From: Flavobacterium sp.
Lineage (GTDB): Bacteria > Bacteroidota > Bacteroidia > Flavobacteriales > Flavobacteriaceae
Reading direction: 5' to 3'
Length of the DNA: 64,000 bases
NCBI RefSeq assembly: GCF_024710485.1
Contig: NZ_JANJUQ010000030.1
Span: 62,001 to 126,000 of the forward strand
Positions 18,162 through 27,420 of the stretch are shown piece by piece. Position 1 is the stretch's first letter, and every line of letters starts with the position of its first letter. The notes beneath the pieces are model-generated. The model did no database searches, had not been told where the DNA came from, and saw nothing but the letters and a program-made list of their open reading frames with translations. Made by a program: the position numbers and the translations under genes.

Positions 18162-18536
18162 ATGGAAATCGCCATTATTGCTCATAACGGTAAAAAAGCC
18201 GATATGGTGCAGTTTATCAACAAGAACAAACATATACTGGAGAAAGAAAATATCAAGCTCATTGCCACCGGAACTACCGGCAGTAAAGTAGAAGCGGTGG
18301 GTATTAAAGTTAAAAAGATGTTGTCCGGACCTTTAGGCGGCGATGCTCAAATTGCGGCACGTGTGGCCGAAGGCAAAACCAAAATGGTCTTATTCTTCAA
18401 AGATCCGAATTCAAGTCATCCGCACGAACCTGACATCAATATGCTCATCAGAATTTGCGATGTGCATAACATCCCTTTGGCCACGAACGAGGCTACAGCT
18501 CAGCTGTTGTTGTTGGGATTGGATGAAATGAAGTAA
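18162..18536 (+). CDS. mgsA: Methylglyoxal synthase
   Basis: The 124-residue enzyme converts dihydroxyacetone phosphate to methylglyoxal and phosphate, a bypass of lower glycolysis when phosphate is short. It has the phosphate-binding TGTTGSK, the catalytic GGDAQIAA (Asp at about residue 64) and FFKDPNSSHPHEPD, all diagnostic. Length is slightly below the typical 130-150. It ends 1 nt from the convergent gene with no terminator in between. Confidence 0.95.
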   Translation: MEIAIIAHNGKKADMVQFINKNKHILEKENIKLIATGTTGSKVEAVGIKVKKMLSGPLGGDAQIAARVAEGKTKMVLFFKDPNSSHPHEPDINMLIRICDVHNIPLATNEATAQLLLLGLDEMK

Positions 18537-18537
18537 T

Positions 18538-18930
18538 TTAACGAAACTCTTTGGCTACTTTCCACTGGGAAATCTCAGGCGGTCCGGCCAGAAAATTTCG
18601 TGCTTCTCCCATGAATTTTTGAAGATGCGGCGTTTGCATGTGCTCATTGTTGTAATAATCGGCATTATGCCATTCTTCGTAAAGTAAAATATTAGTCGCA
18701 TCTTTCGGGTCAACGTGCAGTTTGATACTCATAAAGTGCGGTTCTTTTTTCACCTTTTCTATCAGTTGGGTCATTTGACCTATAGTTTCCTCACTTTTTC
18801 CGGCTTGGGTTTTATACTTGACTAAAACAATAAGACTATCATTAGTAAAGACTTTATCGTCATTCCAACTCAAGGCTACAAAAGCGATTAATAATACCAA
18901 CAGCGGAAGTGTTTTTTGTAAAAGTTTCAT
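18538..18930 (-). CDS. Antibiotic-biosynthesis-monooxygenase (ABM) domain protein, exported or membrane-anchored
   Basis: The 130-residue protein has a hydrophobic N-terminal segment (about 5-22) and then an ABM-type ferredoxin-like domain (about 33-110): LIVLVKYKTQAGKSEE, EPHFMSIKLH, and YEEWHNADYYNNEHMQTPHL. The YEEW and HMxTPHL segments are typical of the YgiN-like quinol monooxygenase/heme-degrading group. An exported copy is less common than cytoplasmic ones. The substrate is unknown. It faces mgsA tail to tail. Confidence 0.8.
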   Translation of the reverse strand: MKLLQKTLPLLVLLIAFVALSWNDDKVFTNDSLIVLVKYKTQAGKSEETIGQMTQLIEKVKKEPHFMSIKLHVDPKDATNILLYEEWHNADYYNNEHMQTPHLQKFMGEARNFLAGPPEISQWKVAKEFR

Positions 18931-18976
18931 AAGCGTAATTTTTAAGTTAAATCATTGATTATGAATTAAAAGTAAT

Positions 18977-19010
18977 AAAAAAAATCCTTCGCAGAACACT
19001 ACAAAGGATT
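18977..19010 (-). terminator. Terminator after ridA
   Basis: AATCCTT/AAGGATT stem; on the minus strand it runs into eight T. It lies about 20 bp after the ridA stop. Confidence 0.7.
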
Positions 19011-19032
19011 ATTATTTTAAGTCTGTCAAGCT

Positions 19033-19413
19033 CTATTTAATCGCTATCATCGAAATTTCGACATTCACATTTTTCGGCAAGCAGGCCACTTGAACTGTTT
19101 CTCTGGCTGGAGCCGTAGCTTCGTCAAAATAACCGCCGTAAACGGCATTAATTCGAGCAAAATCGCCCATATTCATAATAAAAATAGTCGTTTTAACTAC
19201 ATCTTCAAAAGTCATATCGGCTGCCGCTAAAACGGCTTTCATGTTTTCCATAACTTGTTTGGTTTCGGTCTCAATATCGTCTAAAACCAATTCCATGGTC
19301 TGCGGATGCAAAGCAATCTGACCCGAAGTATACAAAGTGTTACCTACTAAAACAGCTTGGTTATACGGTCCGATTGGTGCAGGCGCTTTGTCTGTAAAAA
19401 TTATTTTTTTCAT
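19033..19413 (-). CDS. ridA: RidA family reactive enamine/imine deaminase
   Basis: The 126-residue protein carries the RidA signatures: APAPIGPYNQAV near the N-terminus, SGQIALHPQT, the PARETVQVACLP segment with the substrate-binding Arg, and EISMIAIK at the C-terminus. RidA hydrolyses 2-aminoacrylate and other imines released by PLP enzymes, protecting them from damage. It follows lptD by 44 nt but has its own terminator. Confidence 0.94.
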   Translation of the reverse strand: MKKIIFTDKAPAPIGPYNQAVLVGNTLYTSGQIALHPQTMELVLDDIETETKQVMENMKAVLAAADMTFEDVVKTTIFIMNMGDFARINAVYGGYFDEATAPARETVQVACLPKNVNVEISMIAIK

Positions 19414-19457
19414 GATATATATTTTAAACTTCGTATTTCTAATTTCGTAAATCGTAG

Positions 19458-22181
19458 TTACCTTAAAGTTCTATCCGGTAACGAACGTTTGTCCCACTTG
19501 ATATCGCTTAACACACCCGATTTGATTCCGATAAAGAATCCCCAGTAAGCATTGTCGCCAAACGGGACCCAATTAAAGTCCATGCGCCAACTCAACAAAT
19601 CGCGTTCAAATCGGAATTGGGTAAATGTCACCCCTTTTTGTACAAAATCATATCCGGTAGAAACGCCGATTTTCCATTTCGGTGTTAAATCAGTATTCAT
19701 GGAAACCATTAATGAATTACCAATGATTTTCTTTTCTCTGCGGTTGTTAGAATAAGTTAAGGCGTAGGCCAAATTCATGTCCCAAGGCAATTTGTAGTTG
19801 AAAAATTCCGAGACGGGGTTTTCCTTGTCGTTACTGTCATCAAATTGGCTTTCCCTTCGATCGCTCAAATCGGTGTTGGTACCAAATAAATCATCACTGC
19901 GTCCACCATTTCTCTCTCCTTGTGTGTTTTTCTTGTTATCACTTCCATCACTGCTTGCAAAAGTATAATTCAGCGTCAGATTGGCGCTTGTCATTCTGAA
20001 CAAACTACCGCCGTTATCAATGTTCCATGTATTGATGCGTTGTCCGGCATTGTTAATAGCATACGGGTCAAGTGTTGCAGCAAAGTTAATGTTCATTTTC
20101 TGATTCAAGATCTGAGTTCCCCCGCTTACACGCATTGGTGCCCAACGCAACGAATCTGCTGTAATATCATAACTGGTCGAAAAGTTCAGGTTATTTAACA
20201 ACATAATTTTTTTCGGCTCTGTTTGCGTTGAATCTTTATCGGTTACTTTCGCTTCAAAAGTGTTACTTAAAGTAAATCCTATGTTATTTGACATGTTTTG
20301 TCCCGGTGCCCCGAAAATTCCACCTTCAAAACGAGTGTATTCTTTTAACATGGTGCCACTGCCGTCAGGATCGTAAGTGTCGTAATATTTTGAAAAACTC
20401 GGCGTATAACTGTAGGAAATATTCGGACGCATTACGTGTCTGATGGCTTGGATTTTTTTCTTTTCGCCAAAATTAAAAGTACCGTAAATGGTAGTACCTA
20501 AGCCGGCCGAGAAAGAATAAGTTCTGAAGGCATCAAAACCGCGAACGTCGTTATTAACCACTGTATTTTGGGTGGCGTCAAATTGTTTTTGGATGGTTTT
20601 GAAATACCAAACTTCGTTGTAATTAACCGATGTAGAGGCACTGAAGTATTTAAAGATTTTGAAATTGGTACTCAAAGGGATGCTGTGCTGGAAACCTAAC
20701 AAAGCATTTTCAAACATTTCCGGTTTGAAGAACAAAGAATCGGTGGTTTGAATTCGGTTTTCGCCTCTTAAATTGTATTGTAAATTGATGTTTTTGAAGA
20801 ACCCTTTTTTAGCTCCATCTTTCGGAGCAAAAGGGAATATACGGTCCACGCTCATTTGAAGCGTCGGTAAAGTCATATTGATTTGTTCCGTATTCGTATT
20901 CTGTGAGTGAGTAGCCGTTAAGGATAGATTCACCTGTGGTACGGAATTGAAGGTTTTGGAATAAGAAATCGAAGAACTCAAGGTGTTGTTCAAAGTCGAT
21001 CCCACGTTAATTTGGTTCAATGATCGTCGGAAATAAGTGCTGCTTCCTAAGTTAACCGAAGCTGAAAATCGGGAATTCGGATTAGACTTACTGTCTTTAG
21101 AATGCGACCATTGAATATTGTAAATATTGCTTCTTGCGTAGTCGGGATATCCTCTTTCGCTATTGATGAGGTTCTCAAATCGGAAATTCAAATTTCCGTT
21201 GAATTTATATCGTTTGCCGTAAGACGATTGAAAACGGAAGCCGTAACTTCCATTAGTGTAATAATCTCCCAAAATGGCTAAATCATAATAATCGCTCAAG
21301 GCAAAATAGTAACCGCCGTTTTGTAACGAAAAACCTCTGGTGTTGCTATCGTTGTAAGTAGGCATAATGATACCCGAACGTGCTTTGTCGGTCATAGGAA
21401 AAAAAGCAAAAGGCAAAGCCAAAGGTGTCGGAACATCGGCAATAACCATATTGGTTAATCCAACCACGACTTTCTTACCGGGAACTAATTTTACCTTATT
21501 GGTTTGGAAGTAATATTCCGGATTTTCAATGTCTTTTGACGTGGTGAAACGTGCGCCTTTCATAAAGTAAACCGAATCGTTTTCTTTTTTGGTTATGGCA
21601 GCTTTGACTTTGAATTCGCCTTGGTCGGTTCGGGAATTCCATACCAAAGCTTTTTTGGTTTTGAAGTTAAAACGAATAGAATCAGGTTCTACCACATTGC
21701 TTCCTTGTTTGAAAACAGGAAGTTGGGTGTATTTTCCGGTGGAGTCTTTAATTCTTCCGGCATAGACTTCGTCCTTTTCGTAATCAATTACGATAATCCC
21801 CGATTTTAACTCGATGTCCTGATAATAAACTTCTGCTTTGTTGTACAAGGTAATCAGCTTCTTTTTTTGGTCGAGTTTTTCGTAGTCTACCGCTTTTCTC
21901 TTGATTTTATCTTCAATTACAGATTTTTTGGGTTTTACGCTGTCTTTTTTGGTAGAGTCAATCACCTTAGTCAGTTCAGATATCACGACTTTAGTGCTAT
22001 CTGCTTGGTTTTTAGCCGGAAAGCTTCCGCTTTTTGGAGGAGTATCTTGCGAATATATTTTTTGGATTCCTACTGTTAGGAAAATTGTTAAAAAAACGAT
22101 ATAAATTAACTTTCTTTGCAAAGGTTTAATGCTATTTTTGTAGAAGTATGGCTTGGTTTTTGACGGGACAAACTTAAACAA
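19458..22181 (-). CDS. lptD: LptD-like LPS-assembly outer-membrane protein
   Basis: The 907-residue protein has a signal-type hydrophobic segment (about residues 25-43), a charged linker, an N-terminal OstA/LptD beta-jellyroll (about 90-240; LITLYNKAEVYYQDIELKSG), and a long C-terminal barrel region ending in a strand. LptD inserts LPS in the outer leaflet with LptE. The start is uncertain: the track's ATG at 22181 adds 20 residues, while a TTG at 22121 sits inside CCTTTGCAAAG, a sequence that looks like a -7 box and transcript start. Divergent from the amidase pair. Confidence 0.88.
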   Translation of the reverse strand: MFKFVPSKTKPYFYKNSIKPLQRKLIYIVFLTIFLTVGIQKIYSQDTPPKSGSFPAKNQADSTKVVISELTKVIDSTKKDSVKPKKSVIEDKIKRKAVDYEKLDQKKKLITLYNKAEVYYQDIELKSGIIVIDYEKDEVYAGRIKDSTGKYTQLPVFKQGSNVVEPDSIRFNFKTKKALVWNSRTDQGEFKVKAAITKKENDSVYFMKGARFTTSKDIENPEYYFQTNKVKLVPGKKVVVGLTNMVIADVPTPLALPFAFFPMTDKARSGIIMPTYNDSNTRGFSLQNGGYYFALSDYYDLAILGDYYTNGSYGFRFQSSYGKRYKFNGNLNFRFENLINSERGYPDYARSNIYNIQWSHSKDSKSNPNSRFSASVNLGSSTYFRRSLNQINVGSTLNNTLSSSISYSKTFNSVPQVNLSLTATHSQNTNTEQINMTLPTLQMSVDRIFPFAPKDGAKKGFFKNINLQYNLRGENRIQTTDSLFFKPEMFENALLGFQHSIPLSTNFKIFKYFSASTSVNYNEVWYFKTIQKQFDATQNTVVNNDVRGFDAFRTYSFSAGLGTTIYGTFNFGEKKKIQAIRHVMRPNISYSYTPSFSKYYDTYDPDGSGTMLKEYTRFEGGIFGAPGQNMSNNIGFTLSNTFEAKVTDKDSTQTEPKKIMLLNNLNFSTSYDITADSLRWAPMRVSGGTQILNQKMNINFAATLDPYAINNAGQRINTWNIDNGGSLFRMTSANLTLNYTFASSDGSDNKKNTQGERNGGRSDDLFGTNTDLSDRRESQFDDSNDKENPVSEFFNYKLPWDMNLAYALTYSNNRREKKIIGNSLMVSMNTDLTPKWKIGVSTGYDFVQKGVTFTQFRFERDLLSWRMDFNWVPFGDNAYWGFFIGIKSGVLSDIKWDKRSLPDRTLR

Positions 22182-22255
22182 TATTTTCGGTCAAAAATAA
22201 GGAAATAATGATTTTATAACCTTTCGGTTTTAATTAAAATTAACTTTTAGATTTA

Positions 22256-23371
22256 ATGCTTTTGTTTACAAACAGAAATATATTTTTACTGTTGCTGTCG
22301 TTTTGTGTTTTTACGAGTTTCGCTCAGAAAAAAAACGCAAAGTTTACAGTGGTCTTGGATGCCGGACATGGCGGAAAGGATCCGGGTAATTCTTATCATG
22401 GTTTTGTGGAGAAAGAAATCGCCCTTAAAACAACTTTAAAAGTGGGTGAGTTACTCGAAAAACAGAAAGATTTTGAAGTAGTGTACACCCGAAAATCAGA
22501 TGTTTTTATAGAATTGGTTAATCGCCCGAAAGTGGCTAATAAAATTAATGCCGATCTGTTTGTTTCTATTCATTGTAATTCAGTTACCAATCAAACTCCT
22601 TCAGGAACTGAGACTTTTGTAATGGGACTGTCGCGCAGTAATATGAACTTGGAAGTCGCCAAAAAAGAAAACTCGGTAATTTTACTCGAGGACAATTACA
22701 AAAAAACATATGAAGGCTTTGATCCGCACAAACCCGAAAGTTTGGCCGGTTTGAAAATTGTTCAGGAAGAAAATTTAAACAGCAGCATCAGTTTGGCATC
22801 TTTGATTCAGGACAATTTTACGTATAATTTGAGTCGGAAAACCCGAGGCGTGAAACAACAACCTTTATGGGTTTTGGATGCGGCTTACATGCCTGGAGTT
22901 TTAATCGAATTAGGTTTTTTGTCTAACAAAGAAGAAGGCGAGTATTTGAATTCAGAAGATGGACAAAGTCAAATGGCAGAACAAATTGCTAAAGCCATCA
23001 TTGCATATCAGAAAGAGTTTTTTAACGATATTGTCGTTCAAAGCGATAAAACAGACTTGGTAAATCAGAAACCCAAAAAAGAGGAAGTAGTCGATAAACA
23101 ATCGGAATCGATTCCTGTTTCGGCTACAGAAAACGGTAAGTACAAGATACAACTTTTTGCTTCTTCTAAAAAAAGAGCCGTAACTTCGCCTGATTTTAAA
23201 GGACTGAAAGAGATTTCGTTTACTTTCGATAACAACTTGTACAAGTATTTTTACGGTAGTGTGACCGATTTGAATGAAGCCAAAAAGTTGTGCCAACAGG
23301 CTAAAAAAAGTGGTTTTTCGGATGCATTTGTAGTCATGGTTACCGATGGAAAGACATCAGCAATTAAATAA
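22256..23371 (+). CDS. N-acetylmuramoyl-L-alanine amidase with SPOR-like C-terminus (copy 1)
   Basis: The 371-residue protein has a signal peptide (about 1-22, ending SFAQ), an Amidase_3 domain (about 28-255) with zinc ligands in LDAGHGGKDPG, HGFVEKEIAL and SIHCNS, and the catalytic Glu in LIELGFLSN. A linker leads to a SPOR-like domain (about 295-360). Amidase_3 enzymes cleave the peptide stem from N-acetylmuramate during cell separation, and SPOR-type domains bind denuded septal glycan. Immediately followed by a paralogue. Confidence 0.93.
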   Translation: MLLFTNRNIFLLLLSFCVFTSFAQKKNAKFTVVLDAGHGGKDPGNSYHGFVEKEIALKTTLKVGELLEKQKDFEVVYTRKSDVFIELVNRPKVANKINADLFVSIHCNSVTNQTPSGTETFVMGLSRSNMNLEVAKKENSVILLEDNYKKTYEGFDPHKPESLAGLKIVQEENLNSSISLASLIQDNFTYNLSRKTRGVKQQPLWVLDAAYMPGVLIELGFLSNKEEGEYLNSEDGQSQMAEQIAKAIIAYQKEFFNDIVVQSDKTDLVNQKPKKEEVVDKQSESIPVSATENGKYKIQLFASSKKRAVTSPDFKGLKEISFTFDNNLYKYFYGSVTDLNEAKKLCQQAKKSGFSDAFVVMVTDGKTSAIK

Positions 23372-23403
23372 TTTAAAAACAATTTTTGAAAGTGATAAAA
23401 CCA

Positions 23404-24570
23404 ATGAAAGGATTCAACGTAGTTGTAGGTGCGATTTTATTATTCATTTCTAACTTAATAGTAGCCCAATCGGGAGAAAAATTCAAAGTAGCTTTAGACG
23501 CCGGTCACGGTGCACACGACTTTGGTGCCGTATATCACGGTCATATCGAGAAAAATATTGCTTTGGCCGTAGTGCTTAAAGTGGGTAAGATTCTCGAAAA
23601 AAATTCAGGGATTGAAGTCATTTATACCCGAAAGACAGATGTTTTTATCGATTTGATTGAGCGAGCCAATATTGCAAACAGAGCCGATGCTAATATTTTT
23701 GTTTCCATACATTGTAATGCGAATAAGAATACCGCTGCTTGTGGTTCCGAGACTTATGTAATGGGTATGTCTAAAAACGCTTCCAACTTAGAAGCTGCTA
23801 AAAAAGAGAATGAGGTAATCACTATGGAGAAAGATTACAAACAAAAATACCAAGGTTTCGATCCGAAATCGCCCGAGACCTTTATTGGTTTAGTGGTACA
23901 ACAAGAAGAATTTATGGAAGGCAGTATTGCTTTGGCCGGAAATGTTCAGGAATTCTTCATGAAAGCCGGCTCCAAAAGTCGTGGTGTAAAACAAGCGCCT
24001 TTTATGGTTTTGCACAAAGCCTATATGCCGAGAGTGTTGATAGAAATGGGTTTTATCTCTAATCCGGAAGAAGGCAGTCGATTGGATTCCGAATCAGGTC
24101 AGGATGCAATGGCGGAAGCAATTGCTAATGCCATTATTAAATACAAAAAAGAGTTTTACGGTACCGGTGAAGGCGAAACAACCGTGAAGCCTTCCCAAAA
24201 AGTTGAAAATATCAAAGTAGTTGATTCTCCTGCGGTTGCTAAAACCACTAAAGCACCGGAAGTAAAAAAGCCGGAAACGAAAACCGAACCGAAACCTGAA
24301 GCAATCACTCCAGGCGTAGCTATTTTTAAGGTGCAATTATCAGCTAGTGGAACTAAGTTAGATCCTATACCAAGTAATTTTAAAGGTTTGAATAACATTT
24401 CAGTGGCCAATGAAGGTTCTTTATACAAATATATGTATGGAGAAACCTCAAGTTATGAAGAAGCCAAAAGGTTATTAGCCGAGGCCAAAGCCAAAGGTTT
24501 TACATCCGCTTTCGTAATCGCTTTTAAAAATGGTAAAAAAGTCTCTGTGCAAGAAGCTTTAAAACAATAA
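23404..24570 (+). CDS. N-acetylmuramoyl-L-alanine amidase with SPOR-like C-terminus (copy 2)
   Basis: Same architecture as copy 1 and clearly its tandem paralogue: signal peptide, Amidase_3 zinc site (LDAGHGAHDFG, HGHIEKNIAL, SIHCNA) and catalytic LIEMGFISN, then a linker rich in Lys, Pro and Thr (about 265-305) and a SPOR-like end. The ORF track uses a TTG at 23386; the ATG at 23404 (MKGFNVVVG) gives a normal signal peptide and is preferred. It is 32 nt downstream of copy 1. Different linkers suggest different septal timing or partners, which is inference. Confidence 0.92.
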   Translation: MKGFNVVVGAILLFISNLIVAQSGEKFKVALDAGHGAHDFGAVYHGHIEKNIALAVVLKVGKILEKNSGIEVIYTRKTDVFIDLIERANIANRADANIFVSIHCNANKNTAACGSETYVMGMSKNASNLEAAKKENEVITMEKDYKQKYQGFDPKSPETFIGLVVQQEEFMEGSIALAGNVQEFFMKAGSKSRGVKQAPFMVLHKAYMPRVLIEMGFISNPEEGSRLDSESGQDAMAEAIANAIIKYKKEFYGTGEGETTVKPSQKVENIKVVDSPAVAKTTKAPEVKKPETKTEPKPEAITPGVAIFKVQLSASGTKLDPIPSNFKGLNNISVANEGSLYKYMYGETSSYEEAKRLLAEAKAKGFTSAFVIAFKNGKKVSVQEALKQ

Positions 24571-24596
24571 TAACAAGGAGTTTTAGTATTTTATTT

Positions 24597-24604
24597 TAAC
24601 TTTG
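24597..24604 (+). promoter_or_regulatory. -7 box ahead of mlaD
   Basis: TAACTTTG fits TAnnTTTG and lies 16 nt before the TTG start of the MlaD gene. The -33 element is weak. Confidence 0.45.
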
Positions 24605-24620
24605 TAAAAAAAAATCAGCT

Positions 24621-25574
24621 TTGAAAATCACCAGAGAAATTAAAACAGCCATTCTAGTAATTGCCTCTATTTTATTGTTTATTTGGGGTTATAGCTTCTT
24701 AAAAGGAAGAGATTTATTGTCAAGTTATAATAAATATTACGTCAGCTATGCCAATGTAGATGGTTTGGTTGTTGCTGCACCGGTTACTATTAACGGATTG
24801 ACGGTTGGAAAAGTGAATTCCATCGCTTTGCAGGACGATTGGACTTCCTTAGTGGAACTTCAAATAAACGGCGATTATCAAATCCCGAAGAACAGTGTGG
24901 CCGAATTGTATTCTCCCGGACCCATCGGCGGTAAACAAATTGCCATCTTACCCAACACGGAAACTCAGGAAATTGCTGCTTCAGGTGATTTTTTAAAGTC
25001 GGCTAACAAGTTAGGACTAACCGAAGAAGTGTCCAACCAAATCAAACCTATCAAAGAAAAATTGGATAAAGTTTTGGAAAATGCCAATATGATGTTGGTC
25101 AACATCAATCAGGTATTAGACGAAAAAACCAAGCAAAATCTCAGAGGTAGTTTAGAAAGCCTAAATGCAACTTTAGCCGAGTTTAAAGAAGCATCTGCAA
25201 CCGTTAACGGAATGCTGGCAGAAAACAAAGGGAAAATCAATACTACAATGACAAACTTCGAGAAAACATCAGCCAATTTGACGATAATGTCTGATTCGTT
25301 AGCCAAAGCCAATATCGCGCAAACGGTTAAAAATCTCGAAAAAACATTAGCTAGCGTAGACAAGCTAATGGCCGATATGCAGTCCGGAAAAGGAACTTTA
25401 GGCAAGTTAGCTAAAGATGAAGCGCTCTACAACAACTTCGCCAAAAGTTCCAAAGAGTTAGAATTGCTTTTGCAAGATTTACGATTGAACCCAACCCGTT
25501 ATATCAATGTTTCGCTTTTCGGTAAGAAAAACAAACCATATAAAGCGCCGGTTAACGACACTATTACCAAGTAA
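24621..25574 (+). CDS. MlaD/MCE-family lipid transport protein
   Basis: The 317-residue protein has a single N-terminal membrane anchor (about 9-25), an MCE domain (about 37-115; VDGLVVAAPVTINGLTVGKV, SPGPIGGKQIAIL), and a long helical C-terminal region (about 135-270) likely to form a coiled coil. MCE proteins form hexameric rings or tubes that carry phospholipids between membranes with an MlaFE-type ABC transporter, which is not in this window. The start is TTG (MKITREIKTA); no in-frame ATG precedes the anchor. Confidence 0.92.
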   Translation: MKITREIKTAILVIASILLFIWGYSFLKGRDLLSSYNKYYVSYANVDGLVVAAPVTINGLTVGKVNSIALQDDWTSLVELQINGDYQIPKNSVAELYSPGPIGGKQIAILPNTETQEIAASGDFLKSANKLGLTEEVSNQIKPIKEKLDKVLENANMMLVNINQVLDEKTKQNLRGSLESLNATLAEFKEASATVNGMLAENKGKINTTMTNFEKTSANLTIMSDSLAKANIAQTVKNLEKTLASVDKLMADMQSGKGTLGKLAKDEALYNNFAKSSKELELLLQDLRLNPTRYINVSLFGKKNKPYKAPVNDTITK

Positions 25575-25585
25575 AATATCATTTT

Positions 25586-26893
25586 ATGCTGTACATCGAC
25601 AACATACTTTTTGCCTTAATCTTGATAGCCGGAATTGGTTTTTTTGCCCAAAACGTAAAGAAACTCAAACGCAATATTAATTTGGGTCGCGATGTAAATC
25701 GCACTGACAATAGTTCAGCTCGCTGGAAAAATATGGCTATGGTTGCTTTAGGGCAATCTAAAATGGCAAAAAGACCAATAGCTGCCTTTTTGCACTTAAT
25801 AGTGTATGTGGGCTTTATTATCATCAATTTAGAAGTACTCGAAATCATTATCGATGGTTTGTTCGGAACACACAGGGTGTTTTCTTTTATGGGCGGATTT
25901 TACGGTTTTCTAATCGGTTCATTTGAAGTTTTAGCCGTATTGGTTTTGGTAGCTGTAGCTGCTTTTTGGATTAGAAGAAATGTTCTCAACATTGGTCGAT
26001 TCAGGAGTTCGGATTTGAATGGCGCTCCTAAAAAAGACGCCAACACTATCTTGTATTTTGAAGTAGTCTTGATGTCGTTATTCTTAATCATGAATGCCTT
26101 TGATTTGCATTTTCAGGATATGAATTCCGGAAATATCATCTCACAATTTTTAGCCCCTTCACCGGACACTTTTTCTTTAGAGGCCGTGACCATTATTGAA
26201 AGAACCGCTTGGTGGTTGCACATAGTTGGGATTTTGATTTTCTTGAACTATTTGTACTATTCCAAACATTTACACATTTTATTGGCTTTCCCGAATACAT
26301 ATTTTGCGGATTTGAATGCCAAAGGCAAATTCGACAACTTGGAAAGCGTAACCAAAGAAGTAAAATTAATGATGGATCCGAATGCCGATCCGTTTGCGGC
26401 TCCACCGGTGGATGAAAATGCGGTGCCAAGTAAATTTGGAGCTTCGGACGTGCAAGATTTGAATTGGGTTCAATTGCTCAATGCTTACACTTGTACCGAG
26501 TGCGGCCGTTGTACTTCCTCTTGTCCGGCCAACCAAACCGGGAAGAAATTATCGCCGCGAAAAATTATGATGGACACCCGCGATCGTTTGGAAGAAGTTG
26601 GAAAAAATATGGATGCCAACAAAGGCGTATTTGTACCGGACGGTAAGTCGTTATTAAACGATTACATTACTACCGAAGAACTTTGGGCTTGTACTTCCTG
26701 CAACGCTTGTGTGGAAGAATGTCCTGTAAACATCAGTCCGTTATCGATTATTATGGATATGAGAAGGTATTTGGTTATGGAACAAAGTGCCGCACCGCAA
26801 TCCTTAAACGCCATGATGACCAACATAGAAAACAATGGCGCACCATGGCAATACAACCAAATGGATCGCTTGAACTGGAAAGACGAAAATTAA
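25586..26893 (+). CDS. Membrane (Fe-S)-binding electron-transfer protein, HdrC/nitrate-reductase-gamma-like
   Basis: The 435-residue protein combines an N-terminal membrane domain of about five helices (near 5-22, 68-90, 105-130, 155-175, 213-232), resembling the cytochrome b/nitrate reductase gamma type, with a cytosolic C-terminal ferredoxin domain holding two CxxCxxCxxxCP clusters (CTECGRCTSSCP near 303 and CTSCNACVEECP near 369). This is the HdrC/HdrE-type module that links quinones to a CCG-domain partner. The partner is encoded two genes downstream. The electron donor and acceptor are unknown. Confidence 0.88.
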   Translation: MLYIDNILFALILIAGIGFFAQNVKKLKRNINLGRDVNRTDNSSARWKNMAMVALGQSKMAKRPIAAFLHLIVYVGFIIINLEVLEIIIDGLFGTHRVFSFMGGFYGFLIGSFEVLAVLVLVAVAAFWIRRNVLNIGRFRSSDLNGAPKKDANTILYFEVVLMSLFLIMNAFDLHFQDMNSGNIISQFLAPSPDTFSLEAVTIIERTAWWLHIVGILIFLNYLYYSKHLHILLAFPNTYFADLNAKGKFDNLESVTKEVKLMMDPNADPFAAPPVDENAVPSKFGASDVQDLNWVQLLNAYTCTECGRCTSSCPANQTGKKLSPRKIMMDTRDRLEEVGKNMDANKGVFVPDGKSLLNDYITTEELWACTSCNACVEECPVNISPLSIIMDMRRYLVMEQSAAPQSLNAMMTNIENNGAPWQYNQMDRLNWKDEN

Positions 26894-26972
26894 TTATAAA
26901 AGGATAAATTCTCATATTTGTGAGGCTTGGGAATTTGTTGAATGAATTTGAAAAACTATAAAAAGTAACCCA

Positions 26973-27419
26973 ATGAAAGCGGAAGACATCGAGAAAAAAT
27001 TACAAAGCATCACAGAGAATGGCCAACAGTTAAGTCCGATTTTACCGGAAGGCATCAAGAATTATTTAATCGACATCGACGGAACGATTTGTGATGACAT
27101 TCCGAACGAAGAACCGGAAAGAATGCTAACCGCGGAAGTCTATCCCGACGCTTTAGCTACCTTGAACAAATGGTATGATGAAGGACATATTATCTTCTTC
27201 TTCACCTCAAGAACAGAAGCACACAGAGAATACACCGAGCGTTGGTTAAAACAACACGGATTTAAATACCATGGTATTTTATTTGGAAAGCCACGCGGCG
27301 GTAATTACCATTGGATTGACAATCACTTGGTAAAAGCCACGCGTTACCGAGGCAAGTTCACCGATTTGGTAGACAAAGAAGTAACCATTCAAGTGTTCGA
27401 CGACGAGCACCACGAGTAA
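26973..27419 (+). CDS. HAD-superfamily phosphatase-like protein
   Basis: The 148-residue protein has the HAD motif I LIDIDGTICDD (about residue 32), motif II-like FFFTSRTEAHREYTERWL and a later WIDNHLV segment that could supply motif IV. It is short, with no cap domain. Homologues are sometimes labelled phosphoheptose isomerase, for which I see no support. The gene is embedded between the two subunits of the Fe-S pair, so it may act on a related metabolite, but the substrate is unknown. Confidence 0.75.
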   Translation: MKAEDIEKKLQSITENGQQLSPILPEGIKNYLIDIDGTICDDIPNEEPERMLTAEVYPDALATLNKWYDEGHIIFFFTSRTEAHREYTERWLKQHGFKYHGILFGKPRGGNYHWIDNHLVKATRYRGKFTDLVDKEVTIQVFDDEHHE

Positions 27420-27420
27420 T

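Noticed and set aside
26973-27419. Phosphoheptose isomerase label for the HAD gene
   Set aside because: There is no SIS domain; the DxDGT motif indicates HAD.
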